Made by a program: the position numbers and the translations under genes. From Flavobacteriales bacterium (GTDB lineage Bacteria > Bacteroidota > Bacteroidia > NS11-12g > UBA9320): a stretch of DNA of 64,000 nt. A model generated the notes under the pieces. That model made no database searches and was not told the origin of the DNA. It saw only the letters and a list, made by a program, of their open reading frames with translations. Shown here piece by piece: positions 36,701-44,911 of this stretch; position 1 is the stretch's first letter, and each line of letters starts with the position of its first letter. The stretch is from positions 1 to 64,000 of the forward strand of contig JACJZV010000003.1 of assembly GCA_020635395.1 (NCBI GenBank). Reading direction: 5' to 3'.

Positions 36701-39700
36701 GGGAAGCGGCCATGGCCACTTATATCTGTGGCATGGAAAATGGAACTTGTTCGGATATTTTAACCTGCCTTAGTGGTTCGGATTGGAGTCCATCAGGAAT
36801 TTGTGAACCATACCTAGATCGAATATGGATTATGTTCCGCTCTATTTATCTTATGGAGAAAAAACGATTGATTGAGACAACATTCGGATGCAATCCTTCC
36901 ATTCCATCAGGCTACCAAAAACGTTACCCCAGTGTGGTGGATGAAGACAATAGAATTTCTGATGTAAAAAGCATGGCAGTATCTCAGACTCAAACAGAAA
37001 TTGACGACTACTGCCAATCCACCTGTGAGGCAAATGTCGAATCTTGGCTTTTTAAACTGGAGAAGTGTACATTAACTCCAAGTGAAAAGGACGATTTGGC
37101 ACTTGGATTTGTAGCCGTATGTACCGCCGGATGTGACACTGACCGACCTTTTGGTTCTATTGATTTAGCTACGGGACAATCAGTATCAGTACTTGGAATA
37201 ACAGCCACTTCTTTTGAAGATATTTTTGACCACGTAATACCACCAACCGACACCCGTCGACAAGCTGGAGTTTGTGACGTCAACCTGATTAACTTCCCAA
37301 TGAGTTACGATCACGATTATTTGGCATGGAAAAAACCGGATATAGAAGGATGTAATCCTGAAACGCTTGAACTGGATGACTGCATTTTAAACGAAACCAA
37401 CGAAGACCTAAAGAAATCCATGATTGCTCAATACGGTCCTGACAGCAGTTGCAATTCCTGCGTGGACTGTTACGAATTTTACGAGACACTCGTTGAGATA
37501 AACACCTATTATGGTGTGGATATACAAACCATACCCAACTATCAAGTTATTCTGGAGCAACAACTAAACAAACGGCTCAAGTTTAATCTTACCTATTGGG
37601 AATACATTGATTTTATGCAGCAATGTGCTTCACTAAACTCAAACATCAAGGATTCTTTTACCATTGAACTGTACCTTCAGTACTATGAAGGCTATGCCTT
37701 TAATGATGTGTTAAATGTTCCGTATCAACTAAAAGAAAATAATACCAATCCGACTCGTCAAAAGAACTTACCTCTTGATTGGTATAAGGGCTACATTGAG
37801 CAGATTGAATGGGCATCAACCCAAGACAATATGCAAATCCAAACGGGCATGCAAGATTTGGATGATTGTGTTTGCAACAAATTAATTGGACTCAAAGAGA
37901 GCTATAATTCAGCTCCCACACCCAAACCACCTTTTAGTGATTGGGTAAACAATATACTTAACTGTGAAATGCCTGGATTTGACTTTGAAGACATCGAAAG
38001 TCTATGCCGTAAGGCCTATTTAGCCGATGCGGCTAATAATGTCATTCCGCCGGCGAGTACATACGCTTGGAGCTCTGCTCAGAAAAAGGCAATTGAATAT
38101 TTCTATACGGGAACAAATGCACCTATGGTTCCATCTTGTTTTGATTGTACTAATCCTGATCCAATTATTACTAATTTGGGTGCTATCACCATACTTACAA
38201 CACCACTTAACAAAGAGGATTGTTCCATTTTTTCTCAGTTCTTACAGGATTACGAAACCAATGTTGACCCGAACATTATTTCCAACCTACAAGCCTACTG
38301 CAATCTCAACAGTATCTCTAATTGTTCCACTTGCGACAAAGAACTATTGGAAGATTTTATGGAACAATTTTATGGAGCGTATCCGGATCCAAATTATCCA
38401 AACATCAACATTCCTGTGGAGATGTTTTTGGATCTTTATATTGACTGTTTTTGTTCTAATTTGGACGGAAGCGGATGTTCCGGCGATTGTCGTGAGGTAG
38501 ATACGGCAGCACTCTATTTCCTTGAAGTTTTAAATGAAATTGTTACCACCCCAGGTTCATGGGGAAGCGTGCCGAATAGACTGTTGACCAGCAACTGGTA
38601 TTTGCAACCTGACATACCCACCTATTACAACAGCGATTGGTACGACGGAAGTTGTTTGAGTACCTTAAAATTTCAAAACCTAGACCTTTCCAAGTTTTTT
38701 ATAAGCTCATATATTTCCGATAACTGTACGCACTTCACCAATTTTGAGCTTTACTACGCAACAGCACCATATTACAATGGCAATTACTATTTCGATTTTG
38801 GAAGTGTCGTGGATTTTACCTCTATCGAACCCCTACAAAATGGTGTAGGTTGTTATTTCCCGAACAAATTCAAGGTGTATGCCTTGCAGGATGACGGCAT
38901 GAGTAATTTATTTCCTGTGGAGTTTGTAATGACCTTGTATACCTCTGCTCCGGCACAAGAAAAGATTTCAAGGCCTTGTATAAAACTCTGCAATAAACCC
39001 TATTATCAAGAATTCGAAATTGACGAAGACCCTTGTCGAAACTTTAAGGACCAAGTGGCTACCTATAATGCAAAACGTGCATATAAAAAATATATCGAGG
39101 ATTTAGAAGATGATTTTGAAAAACGCTATGTAGAACATTGTCGTACCGGATTTTCGTCTGAAAACTTCACCAGAACCTACGACCTTAACGAATACCATTA
39201 CACCCTTTATTACTACGATTTGTCGAATAACTTGGTGCAAACCGTACCACCTGCGGGAGTAGATTTTATTACTGCTCAAGCTGATTTCAATCAAATTGAA
39301 GCTGCACGAAGTGGTATTGCCTCACCTATTTACAACAACCATCAATTAATAACCACTTACTCGCAAAACAGTTTAAATCAAATTGTTCAGCAAAACACCC
39401 CCGATGGTGGTGAGTCGAACTTTTGGTACGACAATTTGGGAAGATTGGTCATAAGCCAAAACCAAAAACAACACGACATTCCAAACCACAATGCAATGGC
39501 CCCACCCCAGTTTAGCTACACCGTGTTCGATGAACAAGGTAGAATTTCGGAAGTAGGACAAATAGCCAATTGGAATGCCATGAGTTGGCAAATAGCCTTT
39601 GACGAAAATGATTTGGCCAACTTTATTGCCAATGCCAACACCCGCGAGCAGGTGACACATTCGTATTATGACAACGATTTGTTTGCTATTTCGTATAAGA

Positions 39701-42183
39701 ACTTTAGTGCCGACAATCTTCGATCAAGGGTGGTGTCCATGACTTATGAAGACGCCTACGACAACGATGATTATACCTACAATTACGGAACACATTACAG
39801 CTACGACATACATGGAAACGTAAAACAATTGGTGCAGGAATACACGGCACTAGCTTCCATCAACCAAGAGTTCCGACTATTGGAATATGATTACGAACTT
39901 ATCAGTGGGAACGTAAATACCTTTACTTACCAAAAAGACCAGGAAGACCAGTTTATTCATAAATACGAATACGATGATGACAACCGCTTGGTGGCAGCCT
40001 ACACTTCATCCAACGGTGTGCATTGGGATAAAGATGCATCCTATGAATATTTTAGGCACGGGCCACTGATGCGGCAAGAAATTGGTGACCTCAGGGTGCA
40101 AGGCATTGACTATGCTTACACCATACAGGGTTGGCTAAAAGGTGTAAACAGCAATACTTTAAAATCTGACAGAGATATCGGCAGAGACGGTCAATCGGGT
40201 TCTATAAACGAATATGTGGGCAAAGACGTTTTTGGCTTTAGCTTGGGCTATTACGAAGGTGATTTTTATGAAATTGGCTCCATTCTTTCCAGCGACTTGG
40301 CCTTTTCGCAAACATCCAGCTCCGATTTTGGGTCGGCCTCACCTGATTTGTTTAACGGCAACATCAAACACATGATTACCGCCCTTCAACCCTTTATGGG
40401 CACAAACGGAGAGCCCATGGGTATGGCTTATACATACGACCAGTTGAATCGAATTAAATCAGCCACTGCATGGGATGATATAAACGTTACCACGAACCAC
40501 TGGAGGCAGCCATCTTCAGGGCCATTGCAGGATTATGCATGCAACTATACCTACGATGCAAACGGTAACATAATGACATTGAGCAGAAATGGTACTACCG
40601 CTGTAAACACTCAAATGGATAATTTTATCTACCACTACTTCCCCGGCACAAACAAACTGGAGTACGTAAGTGATATGGTTAATTCATCCAACTACACTAA
40701 CGATATTGACGACCAGCTTCCCGGCAACTACCTATACGATGAAATTGGAAACTTAATTTCTGACCAAGCGGAAGGCATAGACAATATTGAGTGGACGGTG
40801 TATGGCAAAATAAAATCCATAGACAAAAACAATACCGCCCCAATACTTGCCGATTTAGAGTTTGAATATACACCCGATGGCAACAGAGCCATGAAACGGG
40901 TTATTACCAAAAACGCCATGGGTACTATTGTTTCAGTAGAAGAAACCTATTATATTCGTGACGCTTCGGGCAATGTAATTTCTACTTATTCGTTAGCCAA
41001 TAACGATTTGGTGTGGAAAGAGGCCATGATGTATGGAAGCAGTCGGGTTGGGATGTTTAAACCCGAAAAACTTATTTGCAGCAATGGTGTTCCGGTTTCG
41101 TCAGGCATTCCGGCAGACGAAGCAAAAGACATAAGAGGATTAAAAATGTATGAGTTAAGCAATCATTTAGGCAATGTGTTGGCGGTAGTAAGTGACCGTA
41201 AAATGCTTACTTGCCCCAACCTTTTACCTATTTACGATGCCGAGCTTTTAAGTGCAAATGATTACTATCCATTCGGTATGCAGATGGATGGCCGCTCGGC
41301 GACGTTGACTGGGGAGGGGTATCGGTTTGGCTTCAATGGCAAAGAACAAGACAAAGAAGGCATGGGCGGCGGCCAATCTACTTACGATTATGGCTTTAGA
41401 ATTTACAATCCTGCCATCGGTAAGTTTTTGAGTGTTGATCCTCTAACGCAGTCTTATCCATGGTACACTCCGTATCAGTTTGCTTCGAATCAACCCATTC
41501 ATGCTATTGATTTGGATGGACTTGAAAGTTCGGATGATAAAAATCCAACAATTGTTGTTTTTGGACCAGAGAATCCAAATGGTTTTAGCTCAGATGAAAA
41601 AAATCAATTGGAATGTCTTTTAAAACTGCTCGAAGCTTCACAAGTATTTCAGTCCATTATAAATAGTACTGAAAATGTTGAAAATATTTACTTATACGAT
41701 AAAGGGACAAGGGCTAATCTGACTGAAACCCAGAAAAACACTCCAAGTAGTGTTGTTTCGGGTCAAAATGGTTACATTGGACTACCCCAACATTCTGTTA
41801 ACGACGATCCCCGAACACTAACTACGTTAGTTTATGAAGTTACAAATGTGGGGAATATGCCGAAGTACGATAAACTGGATGAAAAAGCAAAAGAAGGTTC
41901 TCTCACAAAAGAAGAATATGTGTCTGGGCAATTTCAAGCAGAGGCTCTTGCCGTGTTCAACGTTTTGGAGTTTCAGCATGAAAATCCTGAAGCGGATGAT
42001 GGAAGTTATGAAGGGATAAAGCATATTTTTAAATTGTACAAAGAGGGAGGGGAGTATGAAGGACACATAGTTGACCGGAAAGGTTGCTTAAATCTAATTG
42101 CTTCATTCATTGAGACCCAGAATCCTGAAATAAAAGCAATATATGAAAGCAACTACGACAATATTACTAAAGGAAATGAGTAA
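33736..42183 (+). CDS. Giant Rhs/YD-repeat protein with variable C-terminal tip
   Basis: 2815 aa. Signal-like N-terminus (LAIVLLVSYLTSF), Fn3-like region near residue 200, a very long Cys-rich middle (about 600-1780) with repeated C-x2-C and C-x3-C pairs, then YD-type repeats (about 1820-2400: FWYDNLGRLV, YEYDDDNRLVAAY, YTYDANGNIMTL). The Rhs-associated core spans about 2509-2598: DYYPFGMQMDG, YRFGFNGKEQDKEG, DYGFRIYNPAIGKFLSVDPL, AIDLDGLE. The tip (about 2599-2815) differs from the core in style and holds LVYEVTNVGN and EEYVSGQFQAEALAV. The tip is probably the toxic part, delivered by an unknown route: no T9SS tail, PAAR or VgrG element is seen. Confidence 0.9.
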   Translation: MNLKKLHLAIVLLVSYLTSFGGIEPELRVTQVGTGLSLMGTVLNYDVVTYQSNGMTNPLSPVGSPGYYLRHVNNVIGLEIDYDVSTCPPSQFSFSIDLEINTREWDEINQTFNNNTYLKTLNVDYDATVGQTNLDEHSFVFENAYWVEAKILNMSSTTNKNFVKLYNAITIERYQDIDANFTPSFNSWQYLALSDQIRVSWNAVDGAEEYELEWQYIDDYDVDATPKTAGDLYIEFKNNASRVILTNTYYDFSSVFDQGYVVCRVRAVGKTGANFEHRVNGVWSNNGSNYLNTFVLTAEAFPVPFTSIQVHEPNLNWQYSATYAENGLRKEVIAYFDGSLRQRQTVTRLNTEQDAAVAETFYDHNGRPAVTAIPAPAFENKLRFYEGFNLSSTSGEAYTRSDFDMSANCTRSINTMDNTSGASKYYSSNNPLASNLGYEYIPHALGYAFAVTEYTPDNTGRVRRQGGVGIDHQLGTGHETKYYYATPEQVELDRLFGNNVGNYKHYQKNMVVDPNGQVSVSYLDLSGRVIATALAGESPDNLDALPTALNSTTLTVTLNSDELGSRLDEFTINKQIIVENQDVAHTLSYNIDIPTFTDEHTIGLCYDCVYELEISVTDECMNEVLDGDPNTVGNQPIKRLIGKIGQDFDVNCDGSLSYSFDTDADLNNQDIIITLSTGTYMISKRLKISQDAIEYYKAQYLANKDDLLSEQDFIDQYLAEVNYDDCELDCEVCSELYSTAQNKTDFVNAKLQELVNSGVTPDAEDQAAIEDLFDQIKADCDELCSSDFTSCQVFLEQLKADMRPGGQYAQYEYDANGNFVGHGMLDEAEVSTVGFTYQYYVMNGSNYMTDYSNGGNVDPWIMVAGEKTKPIFMTPQEYVENFDEKWIDALVKLHPEYCEYEFCMNETESDEYDRDMMETKTYAEAYSRGFLNPLGMSGSYVPNVTINELDPFFASNGTGNGVSGSLETALVAFKNPDPEDINCRNISAWEAAMATYICGMENGTCSDILTCLSGSDWSPSGICEPYLDRIWIMFRSIYLMEKKRLIETTFGCNPSIPSGYQKRYPSVVDEDNRISDVKSMAVSQTQTEIDDYCQSTCEANVESWLFKLEKCTLTPSEKDDLALGFVAVCTAGCDTDRPFGSIDLATGQSVSVLGITATSFEDIFDHVIPPTDTRRQAGVCDVNLINFPMSYDHDYLAWKKPDIEGCNPETLELDDCILNETNEDLKKSMIAQYGPDSSCNSCVDCYEFYETLVEINTYYGVDIQTIPNYQVILEQQLNKRLKFNLTYWEYIDFMQQCASLNSNIKDSFTIELYLQYYEGYAFNDVLNVPYQLKENNTNPTRQKNLPLDWYKGYIEQIEWASTQDNMQIQTGMQDLDDCVCNKLIGLKESYNSAPTPKPPFSDWVNNILNCEMPGFDFEDIESLCRKAYLADAANNVIPPASTYAWSSAQKKAIEYFYTGTNAPMVPSCFDCTNPDPIITNLGAITILTTPLNKEDCSIFSQFLQDYETNVDPNIISNLQAYCNLNSISNCSTCDKELLEDFMEQFYGAYPDPNYPNINIPVEMFLDLYIDCFCSNLDGSGCSGDCREVDTAALYFLEVLNEIVTTPGSWGSVPNRLLTSNWYLQPDIPTYYNSDWYDGSCLSTLKFQNLDLSKFFISSYISDNCTHFTNFELYYATAPYYNGNYYFDFGSVVDFTSIEPLQNGVGCYFPNKFKVYALQDDGMSNLFPVEFVMTLYTSAPAQEKISRPCIKLCNKPYYQEFEIDEDPCRNFKDQVATYNAKRAYKKYIEDLEDDFEKRYVEHCRTGFSSENFTRTYDLNEYHYTLYYYDLSNNLVQTVPPAGVDFITAQADFNQIEAARSGIASPIYNNHQLITTYSQNSLNQIVQQNTPDGGESNFWYDNLGRLVISQNQKQHDIPNHNAMAPPQFSYTVFDEQGRISEVGQIANWNAMSWQIAFDENDLANFIANANTREQVTHSYYDNDLFAISYKNFSADNLRSRVVSMTYEDAYDNDDYTYNYGTHYSYDIHGNVKQLVQEYTALASINQEFRLLEYDYELISGNVNTFTYQKDQEDQFIHKYEYDDDNRLVAAYTSSNGVHWDKDASYEYFRHGPLMRQEIGDLRVQGIDYAYTIQGWLKGVNSNTLKSDRDIGRDGQSGSINEYVGKDVFGFSLGYYEGDFYEIGSILSSDLAFSQTSSSDFGSASPDLFNGNIKHMITALQPFMGTNGEPMGMAYTYDQLNRIKSATAWDDINVTTNHWRQPSSGPLQDYACNYTYDANGNIMTLSRNGTTAVNTQMDNFIYHYFPGTNKLEYVSDMVNSSNYTNDIDDQLPGNYLYDEIGNLISDQAEGIDNIEWTVYGKIKSIDKNNTAPILADLEFEYTPDGNRAMKRVITKNAMGTIVSVEETYYIRDASGNVISTYSLANNDLVWKEAMMYGSSRVGMFKPEKLICSNGVPVSSGIPADEAKDIRGLKMYELSNHLGNVLAVVSDRKMLTCPNLLPIYDAELLSANDYYPFGMQMDGRSATLTGEGYRFGFNGKEQDKEGMGGGQSTYDYGFRIYNPAIGKFLSVDPLTQSYPWYTPYQFASNQPIHAIDLDGLESSDDKNPTIVVFGPENPNGFSSDEKNQLECLLKLLEASQVFQSIINSTENVENIYLYDKGTRANLTETQKNTPSSVVSGQNGYIGLPQHSVNDDPRTLTTLVYEVTNVGNMPKYDKLDEKAKEGSLTKEEYVSGQFQAEALAVFNVLEFQHENPEADDGSYEGIKHIFKLYKEGGEYEGHIVDRKGCLNLIASFIETQNPEIKAIYESNYDNITKGNE

Positions 42184-42670
42184 GAGTGTTCGTCCAATCT
42201 GTACCTTTACTACCTTGATTGCATTTTTGTTTAGTGTTCAAGGTATTGGAAGTTTTGGTGCTCACATCAAGGATGTTGAGACCATAGAAATAAATAATGA
42301 CAGTTTAACGATAGATTGTCTGAATAACATTACCAATTACAATATCAATTATAAAGTGAGTCGTCCTCGGAATGTCGAAATAAATGATAGTACATATGTA
42401 TATACATACGTTATTGTAGTTTCTTGTTCAAGTTTTTCTAATTTTTACAGCCCACAATTAAGTAAAGAATCTTTGAAAACAATTTTAAAGTGGTTTGATG
42501 ATGAATCTAAAGATTGGGTAGCAAATATGATTTTTTATTCGATAACCGAGAGCAATCTTAATGAAGAATTACTAAAGTTAGTTTCAGCCGAAGAACCTTG
42601 GGTAGAATGGAGAAAGAAAATGAAGGTTGAGGATAAAAATAAGTGGACTAATTTTGTTTCTAATATATGA
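42176..42670 (+). CDS. Exported putative immunity protein for the Rhs tip
   Basis: About 164 aa from the ATG at 42176, which overlaps the Rhs stop by 8 bases; an ATG at 42143 would add 11 residues in front of the signal. The N-terminus is a signal peptide-like segment (RPICTFTTLIAFLFSVQG). The mature part contains LTIDCLNNITNYNINYKVS and EEPWVEWRKKMKVEDKNKW. No family recognised. Position directly after a variable Rhs tip, tight overlap and small size are the usual signs of an immunity gene. Export implies the toxin would act in the periplasm or envelope. It is followed after 24 bases by R3. Confidence 0.7.
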   Translation: MSKSVRPICTFTTLIAFLFSVQGIGSFGAHIKDVETIEINNDSLTIDCLNNITNYNINYKVSRPRNVEINDSTYVYTYVIVVSCSSFSNFYSPQLSKESLKTILKWFDDESKDWVANMIFYSITESNLNEELLKLVSAEEPWVEWRKKMKVEDKNKWTNFVSNI

Positions 42671-42694
42671 ATATAGTACTCTCCGGGGCTGCGA

Positions 42695-42752
42695 GGCAAT
42701 TAACACAGGAGTACGAGACGAGAATACAAAACAAAGAAACAAGAAATAAAAT
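42695..42752 (+). repeat. Array repeat R3, copy c
   Basis: GGCAATTAACACAGGAGTACGAG with the A-rich tail, nearly identical to 18463-18526. It is followed by CATAAACAAAGGCATTGCTAACAAAC, related to the opening of R1 (compare 17379 and 19349). It sits 25 bases after the immunity gene and shares its identity with the left array. Confidence 0.88.
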
Positions 42753-42776
42753 CAAAACCCTTCATAAACAAAGGCA

Positions 42777-43031
42777 TTGCTAACAAACAAAAAAACGTGG
42801 TATATTCGTGATGCCTCCAGCAACATAATGAGCACCTATATAGAAGAAAGCAGCACCTTGGTGTGGGAAACAGCCCCCATATACGGCAGCAGCCGATTGG
42901 GTCAATATATGCCCAACCTAGTAATAGGCAGCACACCGCCACCCAACCCAGAAGAGCCGGAGGTGACGGAGGTTATACGTGGCCAAAAAGTATATGAAAT
43001 AAGCAATCTCCGGCAACTAGGATGGGGGTAG
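42777..43031 (+). pseudogene. Remnant of a second Rhs core (truncated at both ends)
   Basis: An 84-codon frame without a plausible start. It reads WYIRDASSNIMSTYIEESS, then LVWETAPIYGSSRLGQYMP, then RGQKVYEISNL. This matches the main Rhs protein at about residues 2405-2475 (YYIRDASGNVISTYS, LVWKEAMMYGSSRVGMFKP, RGLKMYELSNHLGN). It breaks off at SNL, where the intact protein continues HLGN. The remnant's DNA differs enough that it came from another Rhs copy rather than a fresh duplication. It documents loss or exchange of an Rhs 3' end here. Confidence 0.82.
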
Positions 43032-43147
43032 AAGATTAGAATACGAAACCGGAAACAAGAAATGAAATTGAAACTCTACATAAACAAAGGGTTTGGAAAT
43101 GTATGTATTAGCAGAATAGGTCGTTCGTTATCCCGATAGCTATCGGG
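43012..43147 (+). repeat. Diverged R3 unit with palindrome CCCGATAGCTATCGGG, copy 2
   Basis: GGCAACTAGGATGGGGG, then AGAATACGAAACCGGAAACAAGAAATGAAAT (a diverged R3), then CATAAACAAAGGGTTTGG, which recurs as CATAAACAAAGGGTTTGA at 44780. The palindrome is at 43132-43147. The remaining bases to 43316 hold no gene. Confidence 0.75.
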
Positions 43148-43316
43148 ACGGCAATATTGATTATCAGACACTTAGAAACACAAGTGTTTTGATGACCTTG
43201 TTTTTAATTTTGGTTTTGAAAAAAGAGAATTGAAATACTTTTGAGAAGAAAACGAATTTGAAAATGGAAAGGATTACCCTTGTTTGATTGAAATGAATTG
43301 ATTTTGGTTCATTTTA

Positions 43317-44612
43317 TTAACATCCTGATCCGCAACCATTGTTTAGGTTTAATTTAATGCGTTCTTTGACTTCTTTCTTGATTTTGTCTTTGTCAATCCG
43401 AGGTTTGTTGTTGTAATGAACTTCAGCAGGAGTATATAATCCAAGAACACAATGCGGTCTCTGATGGTTAAAATCGAACACCGCCTCGTTGAGATGCTCC
43501 CTTAAGTGATTAATGTTGGCAATAGGTTGTTTAAAAAGATACTGGTGCTTGAGGATTTTGTTGCTGGCTTCTACCATTGAGTTGGATTGTACAATATCCT
43601 TAAGAGCTACTTTTTTGGTAATATCTATGTGAGATTTCCTGATATAGGCTTCAACGGTTTGGTTGTTGTTTTCACTTCCTCCATCGACGATTAAGTCAAT
43701 GGATTTAGTAACCTCCAAATCATCACTAAATTGTTGTTTAACTGCTTCTTTGATAGATTTAGTGCGAATGGCACCATTACATTTATCAGAAACCTTCCAG
43801 TTGATGATAAACTTAGAGAAATTATCGACAATGAGATAAACATAGTTTTTCAACCCGTCAAGGGTTTTTACAACAGTCACATCGGCATGCCATGTATGAT
43901 TGGGTCTTTGGGCTCTCAAAGGATCATAATCCTTGTATTTATTAAACTTGGGTTTTCGTGTTCGAAAATGATACTTCTTATTGTAGGCATACCACGAAGA
44001 TAATGAAAGGTTTACATGGTTGTTTCGAACGGCATAAGCCCAAACAGAAGCAATTGGCCAATGGAGAAATCGTTTTCTGTTCAAAAGACTTCTAATGGTT
44101 TGAAGTTCTTTTAAAGTTACCTGATTTGGAACTTTCTTTAAACATACACCAATGGGAGAATTAACACAGTGTACTTCTAAAGATTTTCTCCAATAAGCAA
44201 AAGTACTTGGATGTATTTCAAGGAATCTGCACATTGACCTCACTCCCCCATCGAATGTATTTTTTGAGGCATAAATGAATCGGAGTATTTCTCTGAAGTT
44301 TTCTTTGAGAAAAGTTTTGTACTGGTTTTTACCAAAAAATTCGAGTATGATGATTTTAATCCGGGCATAGGCAATGAGCAATTGTTTCTCACGCTTCAAT
44401 TTATCATCATACAACAATTTGAGTTCTTCCACATTATCGTTTATATCAATAGCATATTGATGACCTACAAACTTCTCGGTTGTATCAAATTTCCAAGCCC
44501 AAGAAGTCGATCGAGGAATAGATTTGATAAATGAATCCGGTAACCATTGTTTATGAATATCTAATGCAAAAGCAAGTTTGATAGTTGAATGATACGAATT
44601 TCGATGTTTCAT
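43317..44612 (-). CDS. DDE-type (rve) transposase/integrase, single long ORF
   Basis: A 431-aa integrase-core protein. The catalytic triad is visible: Asp in HTWHADVTVV near residue 243, Asp in LIVDGGSENNN near 310, Glu in NSMVEASNKILKHQY near 347. The N-terminal half includes MCRFLEIHPSTFAYWRKSL, a helix-turn-helix-like region, and the C-terminus ends Lys-rich then NNGCGSGC. It is intact, but I see no clear terminal inverted repeats of its own; the nearest landmarks are the palindromes at 43132 and 44759. It may be an Rhs-array-associated transposase moving with array DNA rather than a standard IS. Confidence 0.82.
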   Translation of the reverse strand: MKHRNSYHSTIKLAFALDIHKQWLPDSFIKSIPRSTSWAWKFDTTEKFVGHQYAIDINDNVEELKLLYDDKLKREKQLLIAYARIKIIILEFFGKNQYKTFLKENFREILRFIYASKNTFDGGVRSMCRFLEIHPSTFAYWRKSLEVHCVNSPIGVCLKKVPNQVTLKELQTIRSLLNRKRFLHWPIASVWAYAVRNNHVNLSLSSWYAYNKKYHFRTRKPKFNKYKDYDPLRAQRPNHTWHADVTVVKTLDGLKNYVYLIVDNFSKFIINWKVSDKCNGAIRTKSIKEAVKQQFSDDLEVTKSIDLIVDGGSENNNQTVEAYIRKSHIDITKKVALKDIVQSNSMVEASNKILKHQYLFKQPIANINHLREHLNEAVFDFNHQRPHCVLGLYTPAEVHYNNKPRIDKDKIKKEVKERIKLNLNNGCGSGC

Positions 44613-44649
44613 ATAATTGAGACATTTTTTTTGAAAAAGTGCGTTCTAA

Positions 44650-44774
44650 ATAACGAACACAAAATTCAAGGGCATCAAAAATACAAAATATTGAAAAACA
44701 ATACATTAGCTAATTCCAATGTTCGATATAAGGATACTAGGGGCTACTTTAAAAGGTGCCCGATAGCTATCGGG
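44650..44774 (+). repeat. Array repeat R2, copy b, joined to palindrome copy 3
   Basis: R2 at 44650-44761 is nearly identical to 18549-18660; the palindrome CCCGATAGCTATCGGG overlaps its last bases at 44759-44774. From 44775 to 44911 there is CATAAACAAAGGGTTTGA (also at 43078) and no gene. Confidence 0.92.
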
Positions 44775-44911
44775 ACTGCATAAACAAAGGGTTTGAGAAA
44801 GTACACCCTGACCGTCCTTGCGGGTATTGGCAGAATAAGGCGTTCCTATATGTTAATTCAGGGGTTCATGGAAACTCCCCGTCAAGATTGCAAAACAACC
44901 AAAGCCAAACC

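Noticed and set aside
33736..42183. T9SS sorting tail on the Rhs or SpvB-like giants
   Set aside because: Looked for PNP..., GxY and IYNRWG-type tails at both C-termini and found none; the Rhs end is the variable tip.
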